Source: Craspedostauros australis (taxonomy: Eukaryota > Bacillariophyta > Bacillariophyceae > Mastogloiales > Achnanthaceae). From it: a stretch of 64,000 nt of DNA. Below the pieces are notes generated by a model that saw nothing but the letters and a program-made list of their open reading frames with translations, was not told the origin of the DNA and ran no database searches. Position 1 is the first letter of the stretch; the number at the start of each line of letters is the position of its first letter. A program made the translations under genes and the position numbers. This document shows positions 10,831-21,433 of the stretch, piece by piece. The DNA lies in contig JAMXDE010000009.1 of the NCBI GenBank assembly GCA_026770025.1, positions 62,001 through 126,000 of the forward strand, read 5' to 3'.

Positions 10831-12657
10831 ATGCCGTTGCAATTCAAGGCTCAGAAACGCCCTCCGAAGACGAAGCTGAGGAGCGATGCCAGCGCCAAGC
10901 GCCCGAAGATTTCAGCGCTCTTCAACGCCAATTTCGTGACGACGATCAAGTGGATCGGCGAGAAGACTTCGGATGCTGCAGATCACATGCTCGATAGCAT
11001 CTTCCAATGCGGTGGCGACTTCTCGCACACGGAGAAGCCTGATGGACACCGTTCCGACGATGCCAACTCGGTTCTCTACAGCACCAGCTCGACCGCAGCT
11101 TCCAGCGAAGAGTCCTCTCAAAACCAGGCTCGGGAAGTCAAGAAGACACGCAAACAGAAACAACAGAAGCAGACAAAGCACCGCACCTCTCGCAATCCTA
11201 CCGTGGAGACGAAGACGCCGCCACGGACGCAGACGCAGGCACAGACAAGGCTTCAGACAGATGGCTTCTTCGTCGATCCCAACGGACAGTCGGAGGGTGG
11301 CAAGACAACAAAGTACAACACGGTTTCACCTCCCCGCAATTTAGGGATGGAGTTCCGTCCAATCCAACTCGATGAATGCGACTCTGAATCTCTGCGGAGC
11401 CACCGTTCTGCAAGGAACAAGATGCATCCAGCACCTTCCCAGGTGTCTCCAGGCAGCAGCACGGCCAGCAGTCCAGCCAGACCTCTTCCCTTTAGGTCCA
11501 CGCTATCGGCACGGCCAGTTGGCTTCGTTGTGCCATCCCCCAACAGTCCGCTGGGTGCCAATATAATTGCGACCAACAGCAGCAACATCAATATCAACAC
11601 CTCTGTGACGCCGTTTGGCACGGTTTCACGGGGCATGGGCAAAGATAGGTCGATATTGGATGGCCCACACTTTTCTGGTGATGCTGACGAAACGAACAGC
11701 AGCGACAACGTTTCCACACCATCAAGTGCGACGACTCGGGCAAAGAACGGCGGCAGGTTCTTCGGCGGGTACCACAAGCTCCGCCAGCACCTGCAGCAAC
11801 GAAAGGCCAACAAGCACAACAGAAAGAAGAAGAATAAGAACAAGATCAAGAAGAGCGGCAGTTCCCAACAGCAGAGAACCATCCCAGACCAGGCGAATGA
11901 GTCTTCAGTTTTCAGCAGGAACAGCAGATCCGTCACCACCACACCAACTGGGTCGCTGTCGGGCATCTCCAGCTCCTCACCGGCAAGGTCCACAAGCGCC
12001 TTTGACCCCGTCCCAAAGCAAGCGCACAAGCAGCGCCAACATCAGCCCCAGCAGTCCCAGTATTCAACGAGTTTCCTACCCCCCGAGCCGCCCAACTGCA
12101 ACAGACTTGCGGACAACAACACAATCGACATGTACATCTCCCATGGCATCGACGAGGACTTCAGATCCAAGCTTCGCTGCCACAGCAATTGCGATGGCGA
12201 CGCTGCGAGCCTGGATGAGGAGGAGATCGTCTTCAGCCCGACCCACCAGAGCTCGTTAATGGACGATTGCTCCACCGTCATGACCACACCCCGATCCTCT
12301 GGCACTGTGGAAAGCATATCCACGCCACCGGAGATGCACGAGATGGAGGACGGGAGTGGCATGTTCCGTGTCCACATCGTCACAACGAGGGACAAAGCCG
12401 CCCCGGAGAAAGAAGAGAAAGAGGAAGACAACGACGATTACGACGACTACGACGACGACACCATCATCTTCGAGGATTCCTCCACCGTGAGTCAGAGCCA
12501 GCTCGACGAGATGGATGAGTTCCTCAGCGTGCCGTCCGACGACCATTGTAGCACGGCGCTGTTCGATGACTTTCCGTTCGCTAGTCTTAGCGGGAGGAAT
12601 GCATACGGCATCGATGAGCGCGAACCGAAGCATCGGTTGGGGAGACAGGTGCCGTAG
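10831..12657 (+). CDS. Low-complexity protein, acidic C-terminus, unknown function
   Basis: A 608-residue frame starting at MPLQFKAQKR in a CACCATG context; a start 78 nt upstream is in frame but adds residues with no clear feature. No enzyme domain is recognised. Residues 1-30 are basic. The middle is Ser/Thr/Gln-rich with clusters such as KKTRKQKQQKQTK and a strongly basic patch (NRKKKNKNKIKK) that could be a nuclear localisation signal. The C-terminal third is acidic (EEKEEDNDDYDDYDDD) and ends with hydrophobic/acidic short motifs (DDTIIFEDSS, FDDFPFASL). This basic-middle, acidic-tail plan is common in nuclear regulators, but that role is inference. The long uninterrupted frame and skewed composition on this strand support it as a gene. 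Confidence 0.62.
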   Translation: MPLQFKAQKRPPKTKLRSDASAKRPKISALFNANFVTTIKWIGEKTSDAADHMLDSIFQCGGDFSHTEKPDGHRSDDANSVLYSTSSTAASSEESSQNQAREVKKTRKQKQQKQTKHRTSRNPTVETKTPPRTQTQAQTRLQTDGFFVDPNGQSEGGKTTKYNTVSPPRNLGMEFRPIQLDECDSESLRSHRSARNKMHPAPSQVSPGSSTASSPARPLPFRSTLSARPVGFVVPSPNSPLGANIIATNSSNININTSVTPFGTVSRGMGKDRSILDGPHFSGDADETNSSDNVSTPSSATTRAKNGGRFFGGYHKLRQHLQQRKANKHNRKKKNKNKIKKSGSSQQQRTIPDQANESSVFSRNSRSVTTTPTGSLSGISSSSPARSTSAFDPVPKQAHKQRQHQPQQSQYSTSFLPPEPPNCNRLADNNTIDMYISHGIDEDFRSKLRCHSNCDGDAASLDEEEIVFSPTHQSSLMDDCSTVMTTPRSSGTVESISTPPEMHEMEDGSGMFRVHIVTTRDKAAPEKEEKEEDNDDYDDYDDDTIIFEDSSTVSQSQLDEMDEFLSVPSDDHCSTALFDDFPFASLSGRNAYGIDEREPKHRLGRQVP

Positions 12658-13517
12658 GAGCACTTGGGGGCTTAGTCCACGGGAGTAGGGCACAGCGGAA
12701 GAAAGTAGAGTACGAGTACATACAGAAGAAGACGGTTTTTGGAAGTGTGAAGTATGGTGTATGCTCTGGAGAGAGAGGGCATTTTTAGGGCATCGCGGTA
12801 CTGATGCTCCACTTGTTTCGTGGAATAATCTGGTACTCGTACCATACGAATGTAGCGGTTTCGTTTTATCATGCGTGCACAGGAGAATCAAGAATCCTCT
12901 CGTCGCTGTGAAGGAAAGGAACTGGACAGAGTGGACAGATACAGACACGAGAGAGAAGATCGTAGAGTATGGCACGGGACCGGCATGGCTCGTACCTCTT
13001 GCATACATACTATTATATGCACGAGTATGACAATCTGGAGAGTGCTGTTGGGAACACTGTTGCTAAATGGGTTGCTGGCTGCAGCCTCGGCTGTTGGTTA
13101 TCCACTACTATACTCGTACGAGTCTTGTGAACAGCGCCAAGAGTGGCTCCCCGTTCGTCCGGCGAACGGGAGGGACTTGGAGAGCAATGCTATCTCTCCT
13201 GGTATGGCAGCAGAAAGCAACGTTATACTCGTCGGCAGGCGTACGTACCATTTCGTGCCGTCGTAGCTGTTTCCGTCGCAACGCCAGGCGACAACAGTAG
13301 ATAGAGTGCTCTGGTGCACCATGCTCACAGCTCGTGCATACATGAGACAACCAACTCATTCTTGCAAAGCACATGTTTCTTCATTTATTCTGTCCGAAAG
13401 CGCCCCGAAGGACCAATGTGCTTGAGTGCGGAGCGAGTCAATTCGATCTGGAGCAGAGTACTTTGCGCTATGATGAATAGTCCACGTTCTTGCTCTGGGG
13501 ACATTCGATCTCTGACC
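12658..13517. other. Convergent intergenic interval, no gene seen
   Basis: This lies between the stop codons of a + and a - gene, so it should hold two 3' UTRs. It is rich in the TACTCGTAC/GTACGAGTA motif (near 12706, 12830, 13010, 13110). Nothing else is recognised. Confidence 0.5.
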
Positions 13518-15411
13518 TCACGCCTTGGGTACTGCTCCTGTCTCTTCCAAAATAACTGTTGAGAATCCTTCGCCCATGTTGGCCAAAAATAGCGTTCCCC
13601 ATCCAGGGAACATGACGGTGCCGAATGCTGCACCCATGGAGTAGAAGACGCACCCCAAAACTCGCGTGGTGGCCAGTCGGCTTGACTTGTTGACAAAGGA
13701 CAGGAAGAGAGGACCGTCCACGACGCTCGGCCGGATTTCGGCGTCCGCATCGTCTTCCTTGGAACGTGGCGAGGCTTCCCTGAGCTGTTTCTGCCTGTTG
13801 CGAATGTACACGTAGTATCCGAAACACAGCAGGATCTGATGGACGGAGTAGTCAGCAATGTAGGCCACAACATTGGCCCACATGTTGTCGGTGAATGTCT
13901 GGTTCATAATCTTGCCCGTCTCGCCTTTATGAGTGCTTGCGATGGTCTTGGAATGCACGAACATGTCTCTTGTGAGTTTCACCATCTGGTCGTTGTCGTA
14001 TTTGAGGATCCATTCAGCGCTGTATTCGTAACACCGCATGAACAAAGTTACGACGTGGTATTTCACGAATGCATTGAAGAGTTGCTTCGGGAACACAGCC
14101 CATCGCTTCTTCCATTCTTCCTGTGGGCATCGATGAGGAACGTTGGGATCGCCCACGATGCAAGGTGTAGAGTAGATGTCATGATTGAAGATATCCAAGC
14201 CATTTGTGCATACATATGCATCCAGGAAGGAGATGCAGGGTGTAACCAGAGAGAGAGAGAGAGAGAGAGCGATTTTTGCGTGAGTCACAGAGGTGGATAG
14301 AAGTAAGTTGAATGTTTACCAGGAGGGTGGTATCACGCCAGTGCAACATGGCATGACATTACATGTGAGTACAAGTGCAAAAACGCACGGAAGTGCTTCA
14401 ACACGTTCGGTTCGAACTGAAATTACCGCTCTGGTAGTGTACATTTGGCTTCAGTTCGACACGAGGAGCGTCAGAATGAACTGGCGTTCTTCGGCCTTCA
14501 GATTTCAGCGATGGCATAAAGCCCCATCATCGCGGAATTGCGGGTTCGAACCTCATGTGTTGCGTTCTCGTATGGGCACCAGCTGGTGTGCGTGTACCAG
14601 TAGTGGTGTGCACCAATGGTTCCTGGCTGCGATGAGCTCGGAGAAGGAGGCAGAACTCACCTGTTCCCATTCCTGCGAAAGTTCATCGGCTTCAATCTGC
14701 GATATCTCTCCGTTCTCGACCCTTTCATTGCGCTTATTGTCTTCATCCATTTGGTCTGTCATGTAGTTGCTCATGATGAGTGCTGATTGTTGGGTGACAA
14801 CTCGCATGGTCTGCAGAGCAGATATGTGATGATATGGAAATGATGGAATGTGGGACATGAACAGATGGACTCGTTAGTGAATGCAAGGACGTCGCAGGTA
14901 CGAGTCCTAATCTCTTGGATCTGCGCATCCGCCAAAGAGCCGTGTCTATCACAGCGACAGTGTGTGCTCCATCGGGTCTGGTGCGGACATGAAACGACAA
15001 TGAGCGAGTACTTACGCTCGTCATCAAGGGCTTGGGCTGGTAGTGCTCAAACAGTCCCCGCCTGCGGTAAACCGAGAGGGAAGCAGAGCCGACCATGGCA
15101 CCACCACCACCAGAAGCGGAGGCGCCACCCGGGCCCCTTCCGGACAGGAGCTGCGCCTGCAAACGCTCTTGGTTGGACATCGCAGAACAGGCCAGCAGCC
15201 GCGGTGCATCGCCGGCCTTGTGCTGCGGCGTCATTGACGGCGCGCGCTGATCGGAACCAGCCATTGAAGAGGCACGCCGAGCGTTTGTATCTGCCCAGAA
15301 TCCTCTCAGCGCGAAGTCTTTCGCAGATTCGAACAAGGCCTGCGACGGCGTTCGCCCGAAATCTCCATCTGCGCGTGCGAATGGGTACTTGTTGTTTCCG
15401 TCACGCGCCAT
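13518..15411 (-). CDS. Conserved-looking membrane protein, unknown family (three exons)
   Basis: Exons on the minus strand are 15411-15016 (132 codons), 14810-14661 (50 codons) and 14120-13518 (200 residues plus stop). Introns 14811-15015 (GTAAGT...CTGCAG) and 14121-14660 (GTGAGT...CCACAG) are both phase 0. The product is about 382 residues. Exon 1 is hydrophilic with a Gly/Ala-rich stretch, exon 2 a charged probable coiled coil. Exon 3 has aromatic/hydrophobic segments (FVKYHVVTLFMRCYEY, ANVVAYIADYSVHQILLCF) and a C-terminal Gly-rich helix pair (GCVFYSMGAAFGTVMFPGWG) like small inner-membrane proteins. No family is assigned. The second intron is long for this window, so an unrecognised exon inside it is possible. 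Confidence 0.68.
14249..14269. repeat. (GA)n microsatellite inside an intron
   Basis: About ten GA units. On the gene's minus strand it is a CT tract about 130 nt before the acceptor of intron 2. Confidence 0.9.
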
Positions 15412-16031
15412 TGTATCGTTTGGTCTCGCGTCGTTCGTCTTTTGTTGTCTTTGCGTTTGCTGTTGGTCTTGGTCTTGTTACCATCGAGATGCAAGATCTC
15501 GAGAGTTGTGGATGAATGAATTGCGTCGCCGCTCTTGTTCTGTTTGTCTGTGATGATGTGTGCAGAGATCTTCGTGAGGATGTGTGTGTTTTGGAATGGC
15601 AGAGATGTTTGCGTTGTGTTCGGTTGGAGAAACGGAGAGGAAGACATTGCGCTCGTCTGTCGTGGTCCGTCTTTCTGCGATGTGCGCCTCCACGGATAGA
15701 TTGACAGACGGTCATTTGGTTCAGCTGTTTATTGATCGACCCATGTGACTCATCTTGTTTTGTTTTGTGTGATTGATGTCTTGGGACGTTATAAACTTTG
15801 CATGTAACCATGTGTTCTGGCGTTTCAACGGGAGATTCCTGATATTACTATGAAGAATACGTGTCTCATACATGTCGCAGACTCGCTGATCGGAGAGAAA
15901 TATGCGCATCTTTGGCTTCGTGTTTTGTGAGGAGATCATGGTCTCCAGATTTCGTGTTTTCCAAACTGCGAAATCACACACGTTGTCGTGTCGATCTCAA
16001 CACAAGTCACATGACCATCTGCAGGTGCACT

Positions 16032-16065
<34 letters not shown>

Positions 16066-16218
16066 GACGACGACGAAGAAGCGGAAAGCATCGGTTGCCT
16101 CCACCTTCGCCCTCCCAAACCATCGTGCCACATTGCACTCTTCACTACATTCCACCATCTTGGCAAAAAGACTACCACCGAGAAGTGTGCCATACGAGCA
16201 TTCCTAGCTGCTTCCACG
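15412..16218. other. Divergent intergenic interval with ACG-type repeat
   Basis: This lies between the start of the membrane-protein gene (-) and the PDZ gene (+). It holds the simple repeat at 16034-16077 and no supported gene. Confidence 0.5.
16034..16077. repeat. (ACGACA)n/(ACG)n simple repeat
   Basis: Alternating CGACAA units pass into a run of ACG triplets, about 140 nt upstream of the PDZ-like gene, probably in its 5' leader or promoter. Confidence 0.88.
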
Positions 16219-17133
16219 ATGTCGTTGATCAGCGGAACGATCCGAAAGAACTCCGAGACAGACAATGTGGGCATCGCCTTCAACCGTCGATCGCCCAACT
16301 CGCCACTCATGATCAGCTGGCTACGTGCGGATGGTCCATTCTCGAAGACGGATCTCGTCGTCGGTCTGTTGCTGCAAAGCATCAACGGGATTGATTGCAC
16401 CCAGTACACACCACAGCAGGCCAACGCAGCCATCCGAAACGCGAAGGTGGGAGACGTCGCAGTGGTGGGGCGTGGTATCATCGCCACGGCCTTCAAGGAG
16501 GAAGCAAATGAAAAGATCGGCATCGGCCTGCGCCAGCACCATGTCAGGGTACGATTGCAAGACGAGCTGCCGCTACCAAAGAAGAAGAAGACGAAAAGGC
16601 GCTTCCGGAGCATTGGTCGATGCCGCAAGCAGAGTGCGGTGCAAAAGCAGAACATTTCCACCACCGGCACGCCGTACGTGACGATTCACACCATCGCAGA
16701 GGATGGCCTGTTCAAGTACTCCGATCACCTTGTCGGATTGCAGGTCGCTTCCGTCAACGGCAAGCTCAGCAACGGAATGATGACGCAAACTTTGCGGGAT
16801 CTGAGAACAGCAAAGGAGCAAATCTCGTTGGTGGTGTGGGACGAGGCGTGGGCATCCTTCGTTACACCACAGACGCAAGAAGAGCGAAGTCACGACGATT
16901 CTCCCATCATCATCGCCGAGGAGAGCAAGGAGGAGTACGATTTCTTCCTTTGTGGCATGGGGGATGGATTGTCGCAAAAGAAGACCGTGGCGGTCGCGGA
17001 AGAACAGGACCCATCCTTCTTCACATGGGCCTGCGGTAACAATGACCTTGATGCTGCCATCGAAGCCGTGCCATCCAAAGCCTACGATCTCCATCTGCTT
17101 TCAAGTTCTGACGGCAACGTTCTGGCACAATAG
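16219..17133 (+). CDS. PDZ-like domain protein
   Basis: A single-exon frame of 304 residues. Residues 2-85 fit a PDZ-like fold: ISGTIRKNSETDNVGIAF (first strands), then KTDLVVGLLLQSINGIDC, matching the usual G-x-x-V-x-x-INGxxC segment, then a helix (TPQQANAAIRNA) and a closing strand (GDVAVVGRG). A second, weaker copy spans about 150-210 (YSDHLVGLQVASVNGKLSNG ... ISLVVW). A basic linker (PKKKKTKRRFRSIGRCRK) lies between them and an acidic tail follows. PDZ domains bind C-terminal peptides and scaffold signalling complexes; the partner is unknown. No signal peptide or membrane helix is seen, so it is probably cytosolic, and the basic linker could carry it to the nucleus or to membranes. Confidence 0.7.
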   Translation: MSLISGTIRKNSETDNVGIAFNRRSPNSPLMISWLRADGPFSKTDLVVGLLLQSINGIDCTQYTPQQANAAIRNAKVGDVAVVGRGIIATAFKEEANEKIGIGLRQHHVRVRLQDELPLPKKKKTKRRFRSIGRCRKQSAVQKQNISTTGTPYVTIHTIAEDGLFKYSDHLVGLQVASVNGKLSNGMMTQTLRDLRTAKEQISLVVWDEAWASFVTPQTQEERSHDDSPIIIAEESKEEYDFFLCGMGDGLSQKKTVAVAEEQDPSFFTWACGNNDLDAAIEAVPSKAYDLHLLSSSDGNVLAQ

Positions 17134-17636
17134 CACCTTTTTGCTGTGCTGGGAGTCATGTTCATGAACTATCTCGTATCATGTGTGGGGGGACGTATCA
17201 CAAGACATGGCGGCGATAGCCATGCCATCCTGGGTGGTGACGAGTGGCGGCGGTTCGCCTCCGTGTGCTTTGTTCTTGAGCCAATTCATCGGCCCATGCA
17301 TGCATTCATCCGTCTATCCATCCACCCATCTAGGGCTTTGTCTGTGTTTCTTCCTTCCCACGCGTTTCCTTGCAGCGTCCCGGCCAAGAGAGACAGGTTC
17401 ATTGTCATTGTTACAGATTACTATTGTTTATTGGGGGGGAGTGTTATTTGATGTACCAATAGAGTATCGTACGCAGAGTCATGCGACATGCATTGAGTGT
17501 GCAAGGACTTCCAACAGTACTAGCAGTAGAACACAAAAATGAGCGACCATCAGCGACCTCCCAACAATTAATGCCTTATGAGACAGAGCATGCTGTTCCA
17601 TGCCAAACAGATTCCCATAGTCATGGAGGGCACCCA
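17134..17636. other. Convergent 3' interval, no gene seen
   Basis: About 500 bases between two stop codons of opposing genes. It should contain both 3' UTRs; no domain or RNA is recognised. Confidence 0.5.
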
Positions 17637-20303
17637 CTACCATGGCTGTGCCACAATCACGGAAATGACAGCGACCAGAGCTGTCGACAACACAGATGGC
17701 ACTGTCGTGGAACCTGCCGAATCATCCACTCCGCGGTTGACATTGGTGTCGTCGCCTGTGCCAGCGCTGCTGTCTGTCGGTGTACTTGTTGGCGCGTCCG
17801 TATTCAACAAGTCGAAGGAACAACCAATGATCACATTGCCTGTGCAGCTTCCGGTGAGCTGAGATGTAGCAGAACTTCCAGAGCAACCGAGAAGCTCCGA
17901 GTCGCAAAAATTGTAGCAGTTGCAACTCGTGGAGCTCACTGTCGGGTTTCCCAACAACGTCCGGCACGTTTCGACGGTCGCCAAGTTGTTGCGGAAGCAT
18001 TCCTCTTTGCTGTTCGACAAGGCGGTGGGTGGGGAAGTGTCAGTGTCGGCGCTTCCCCCAGTTCCGCCGTTCTCGACTTGGGAGGACGTTGGAACCTCAG
18101 TCGGCTCCGCTCCCGTTGGCCCTGCCGCGGTCGGTTCTGCAGGAGCCAGTGAGGGGGACCCCGTTGGTTCAGATGTCTCCGTGTCGCTACCGTCGTTTGA
18201 TGCATCGCATTCTGACTGAGGCACCTGACCCAGGTCTTCTGTCAAGAAGCGCAGGTATGTACCGCCAAGGTCGGTCGGTTCGCTGACGGGCGCGCATTGA
18301 TCTATGATCACGCTATCGGGAAGGATGTTCGTGCAATCGACTGAGATATTGAATTGCGCGAGGTTGTTGGGATCACAGAAGCGGCACGAGTTGCATGTCT
18401 CATCACCGATGGTGACTTCGCAAGAACTGATCTCAGTGGCGCCCTCTTCGAAGTTGGCATACTGCCCGTCGAAGCAGATGGTGTTGTTGCCGAACATCCC
18501 ATCATACGCGAAGCATTGCTTCGCCGCGATCACGGCAAGGTAGTTCTCCGCCGTCGCTTCGTTGTTAACGAGACCCATCGTGGTGTTGTAGGTGTCCGTG
18601 CCTGCGAAAGCTCTCGCGGACACTGCGCTGCCCCCATTGGCCGACATTGACTTCACACAAAGTGGATTCAGGTGACGGCACGTGGCTGGAATGGTTGCTA
18701 CGACACCGAACGCGGCGCCGTCCAGCGTTGCTTCAGCGTCTGAGCACGAGCATGAGAACTGGGACAATGGGGAGTGCGGGAGATGTTGGTCGGTGATGTC
18801 GACGTAAGCTGGTTCTCCGAAGCCTTCCACCAGATTCTCAATCAGCAAGCACGTAGCGTCTGTGCTCAGCTGCGGTGGCCCGTTAAGAGAGCTCGCCTCG
18901 AAGATGGCCTCGGTCGTGTTGGCCTCGTCTGGGCTGGTCCAATCAAGCGTGAAGTCGCAAACGCCGAGCTGATCGTTGTTGGTAGCCACGAGGTCATTCA
19001 TGTACGTCCGAACGCTCTCCCGGAGACTATTCATCGCTACTGCTTCGCATCCCGACGAGGGGATGCACACCGAACGCCCTATGCTGGCTTGGTAGTACGT
19101 GGGAACATCCGGCATCGAGTACGACTCGCATTCGATCTCGAACGAGGCATGGATCACGACGCCGGATGAGGCCGTGCAGACATTGGCAAAGTCCGATGGC
19201 AGGCTCGTTGTGCTGAGCGTATCCAGCCAGCTCACGACGTATTCCGTACCCCACGGTTGGTCGGTGCCGAAGCTGGAGAAGTTCGTGGCGCTCATGATGT
19301 CGGTCATGGCAGTGTCGATTGGTGCGAGGAGCGCGCCGTTGGTCTCGTCGAATGAAGCCACTTGAGCCGCGCACGACTTCTCCAGCTCCGTGGGGCAGCG
19401 CACCAGCGAGTCCTGCTGATAACTGAAGATCGTATTGCGCACGTCTTCATCCACGTCGCCATCCTCCGCCAGCACGCTGGCGCATTGAGAGGCATTGTAG
19501 AAGGACAGATCGGTACCGCCTACAGCCAGGTTCTTGCAATCACCCCCGAAATTGGCAATGTAGTCACCGTTTTCATCGGGGCAGTACTTGCAGGAGCTGC
19601 AGGTGTTATCGTCGATGGAAAGGATGCAGGTGCCGTCATCGGCCCAGGGATCGTCGATGCAGACCGTCTTGCCAGCGATTCCCGCCGGGGTCATGGTGCT
19701 GTCGGAGTATCTGAAGCATTTCCAGATTCGTCTCTCCACCTCGTCGACGGAGAATCGCCACTTGAAGGTGAAGGCGCCGTTGATGGACGACGCTTCCGGA
19801 TCTTCATCTTCGGGAGACAGGAAGCACCGGTCCTCCTGTTGGACGCATTCGACGCTGATTCGCGAGAGAGCCGGATCGCTGATGTCTTCCACGCAATCGC
19901 ATTTCATGATGGATTGGGAACTGTCGTTCATGTCCTGAAACGCATCGTCGTCGGAGAAGTCGCTCATGTAGACGCACCAGCCGTGGCCGTCCTTTGTCAG
20001 CACGTCTGGGTCAAGAGCGAGATCTCGCTTGCCGCGGTTGGCGAATCGGTCCGTCAAACCATCCAACGCCTCGAGCTGCCTTGTGCTGAACATCGGGCGG
20101 TACGCGGGGTTGTGATGTGGAGATGTGGAGGGCACGCTGTGCGCAGGCACCGTACCTGCCAGCATCCTTGCCTGGGTGGACTTGGGGACTTGACCGATCT
20201 CGTAATTGGTGTAGATGTGGTCCCTGTTGCCATGCTTGATGGTGGTCGTCATCGCTCTGGCCACTGTCAGCACAAGCAAGAATGCTTCGATTGAAACCTT
20301 CAT
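17637..20303 (-). CDS. Cys-rich secreted surface protein, probably GPI-anchored
   Basis: A single-exon frame of 888 residues. It begins with a signal peptide (MKVSIEAFLLVLTVARAM) and ends in a hydrophobic tail without charged residues (STALVAVISVIVAQPW) after small residues, as in GPI-anchor signals. Two related Cys-rich modules are visible. One is at 196-258 (Cys196, 215, 226, 235, 238, 241, 256) and one at 597-658 (Cys597, 610, 628, 637, 640, 643, 657), sharing a C-x2-C-x2-C core and a D-C-(K/T)-N end. A third Cys cluster (769-828) lies between Pro/Thr/Ser-rich linkers (SEPTGSPSLAPAEPT) typical of O-glycosylated cell-wall proteins. An extracellular wall or frustule-associated role is likely from this design; no catalytic site is recognised. 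Many N-x-S/T sequons fit secretion. Confidence 0.78.
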   Translation of the reverse strand: MKVSIEAFLLVLTVARAMTTTIKHGNRDHIYTNYEIGQVPKSTQARMLAGTVPAHSVPSTSPHHNPAYRPMFSTRQLEALDGLTDRFANRGKRDLALDPDVLTKDGHGWCVYMSDFSDDDAFQDMNDSSQSIMKCDCVEDISDPALSRISVECVQQEDRCFLSPEDEDPEASSINGAFTFKWRFSVDEVERRIWKCFRYSDSTMTPAGIAGKTVCIDDPWADDGTCILSIDDNTCSSCKYCPDENGDYIANFGGDCKNLAVGGTDLSFYNASQCASVLAEDGDVDEDVRNTIFSYQQDSLVRCPTELEKSCAAQVASFDETNGALLAPIDTAMTDIMSATNFSSFGTDQPWGTEYVVSWLDTLSTTSLPSDFANVCTASSGVVIHASFEIECESYSMPDVPTYYQASIGRSVCIPSSGCEAVAMNSLRESVRTYMNDLVATNNDQLGVCDFTLDWTSPDEANTTEAIFEASSLNGPPQLSTDATCLLIENLVEGFGEPAYVDITDQHLPHSPLSQFSCSCSDAEATLDGAAFGVVATIPATCRHLNPLCVKSMSANGGSAVSARAFAGTDTYNTTMGLVNNEATAENYLAVIAAKQCFAYDGMFGNNTICFDGQYANFEEGATEISSCEVTIGDETCNSCRFCDPNNLAQFNISVDCTNILPDSVIIDQCAPVSEPTDLGGTYLRFLTEDLGQVPQSECDASNDGSDTETSEPTGSPSLAPAEPTAAGPTGAEPTEVPTSSQVENGGTGGSADTDTSPPTALSNSKEECFRNNLATVETCRTLLGNPTVSSTSCNCYNFCDSELLGCSGSSATSQLTGSCTGNVIIGCSFDLLNTDAPTSTPTDSSAGTGDDTNVNRGVDDSAGSTTVPSVLSTALVAVISVIVAQPW

Positions 20304-21433
20304 GATGCAAGGAGTGGGCTTGGATCGGCTTCGTTAGGATAGATGGAGTGAGATGGAGCAAGACGAAGTGGGGTGGAGTGGAATTGATGCAGGAAAGTGG
20401 TGATACCGAGTATTCTCGGAGGAGTAAGAACTCGTAGAGTGCTCTGCTCTGCTCTACTTTCGATTCTGGGAAAGCATAGAGAGTGCTTGCGGGCACTGGT
20501 AATCGTGGCAGTATTGGCACAATACTCGTAGCTTGGATGTAACAGTCCTTCGTTCCGCTTACGAGCAGAAGTGATGAGTTGATGGCTTGACCAACAGAAA
20601 GTGTTTTTGTGGGGAGGATCTCTCGAAGGGCGCACAAGCACCGATTGAGGGTGTGGATGTCTGCGCGAGTACTGTGCGATCGCTCGTCCTCATGCTCGTG
20701 TGTGGAGGCATGTGTGCCCGCGCGTCTATCGGAGGAAGCTACCGCCGATCAATCGTGTGAATTCCTATTTGGGAAAGGACGCTTGCGCACCTCATAGGGT
20801 GTTTATTGGTGGTGAATTTTTGGTGTTGGAAGAATTTTGTGGTGGTGGGTGTCATTGTTTTTTCGAGCTTCTTTGTGGCCTTGCACGACTTGTTTAGGAT
20901 ACCGTTCGTCGAGGAGGTGGGGACCTTTGGCTACCGCCAAGGGTTCGCCAGCAAAAACCGCAATAGCCGCAATAGCCGCACTATGGTGCATTGTGGGAAG
21001 CACCCACATCACCACCAGGAGCAAGGATGTGTCCATGGTGAGCTTGCTTCTGCTTCTCCGCTATGTTGGGACACGCAAGGTGATGTGCGGTGTTGCAAAT
21101 TGTGGAGGCGCCGCATCTTTCGGCCTACATGGCTCGTGCGAGCAGGGGATGGTCATGGCACTGTAGAGCGTCCTGCAAATAGTTGATGCTGATCACTTCG
21201 GCTGCGACAAGCAACCAACACACACACACACTCTCTCTCTCTCTCTCTACGAGTACGACGTGTACTCGTAACATGGCACCGCGCTCTTGTGCAAGAATTG
21301 GGTGTGTCAATGCAATACTACGAAGAGTAGAGTATGATATGTAGAGTTCCTCGAGCACCGAAGAGTAGCGTACCGTACGTATCCATCCTGGCTACTTTCA
21401 ACCATGCAATGCCATCCCGCGATGGTCGTCTCT
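20304..21433. other. Intergenic interval with CA and CT repeats
   Basis: Upstream region of the Cys-rich gene (-) and downstream of the next minus-strand gene. It includes a GT/G-rich stretch (20805-20880) and the CA/CT repeat at 21218-21248. No supported gene. Confidence 0.5.
21218..21248. repeat. (CA)n followed by (CT)n microsatellite
   Basis: About seven CA units run directly into about nine CT units, then CTACGAGTACG. Confidence 0.9.

Noticed and set aside
14480-14580. Possible tRNA (GGGTTCGAACCTC, B-box-like)
   Set aside because: The flanking bases do not pair into a T stem and no A box or anticodon arm is found upstream.
19362-20294. 310-residue plus-strand frame
   Set aside because: Antisense shadow of the Cys-rich secreted protein.
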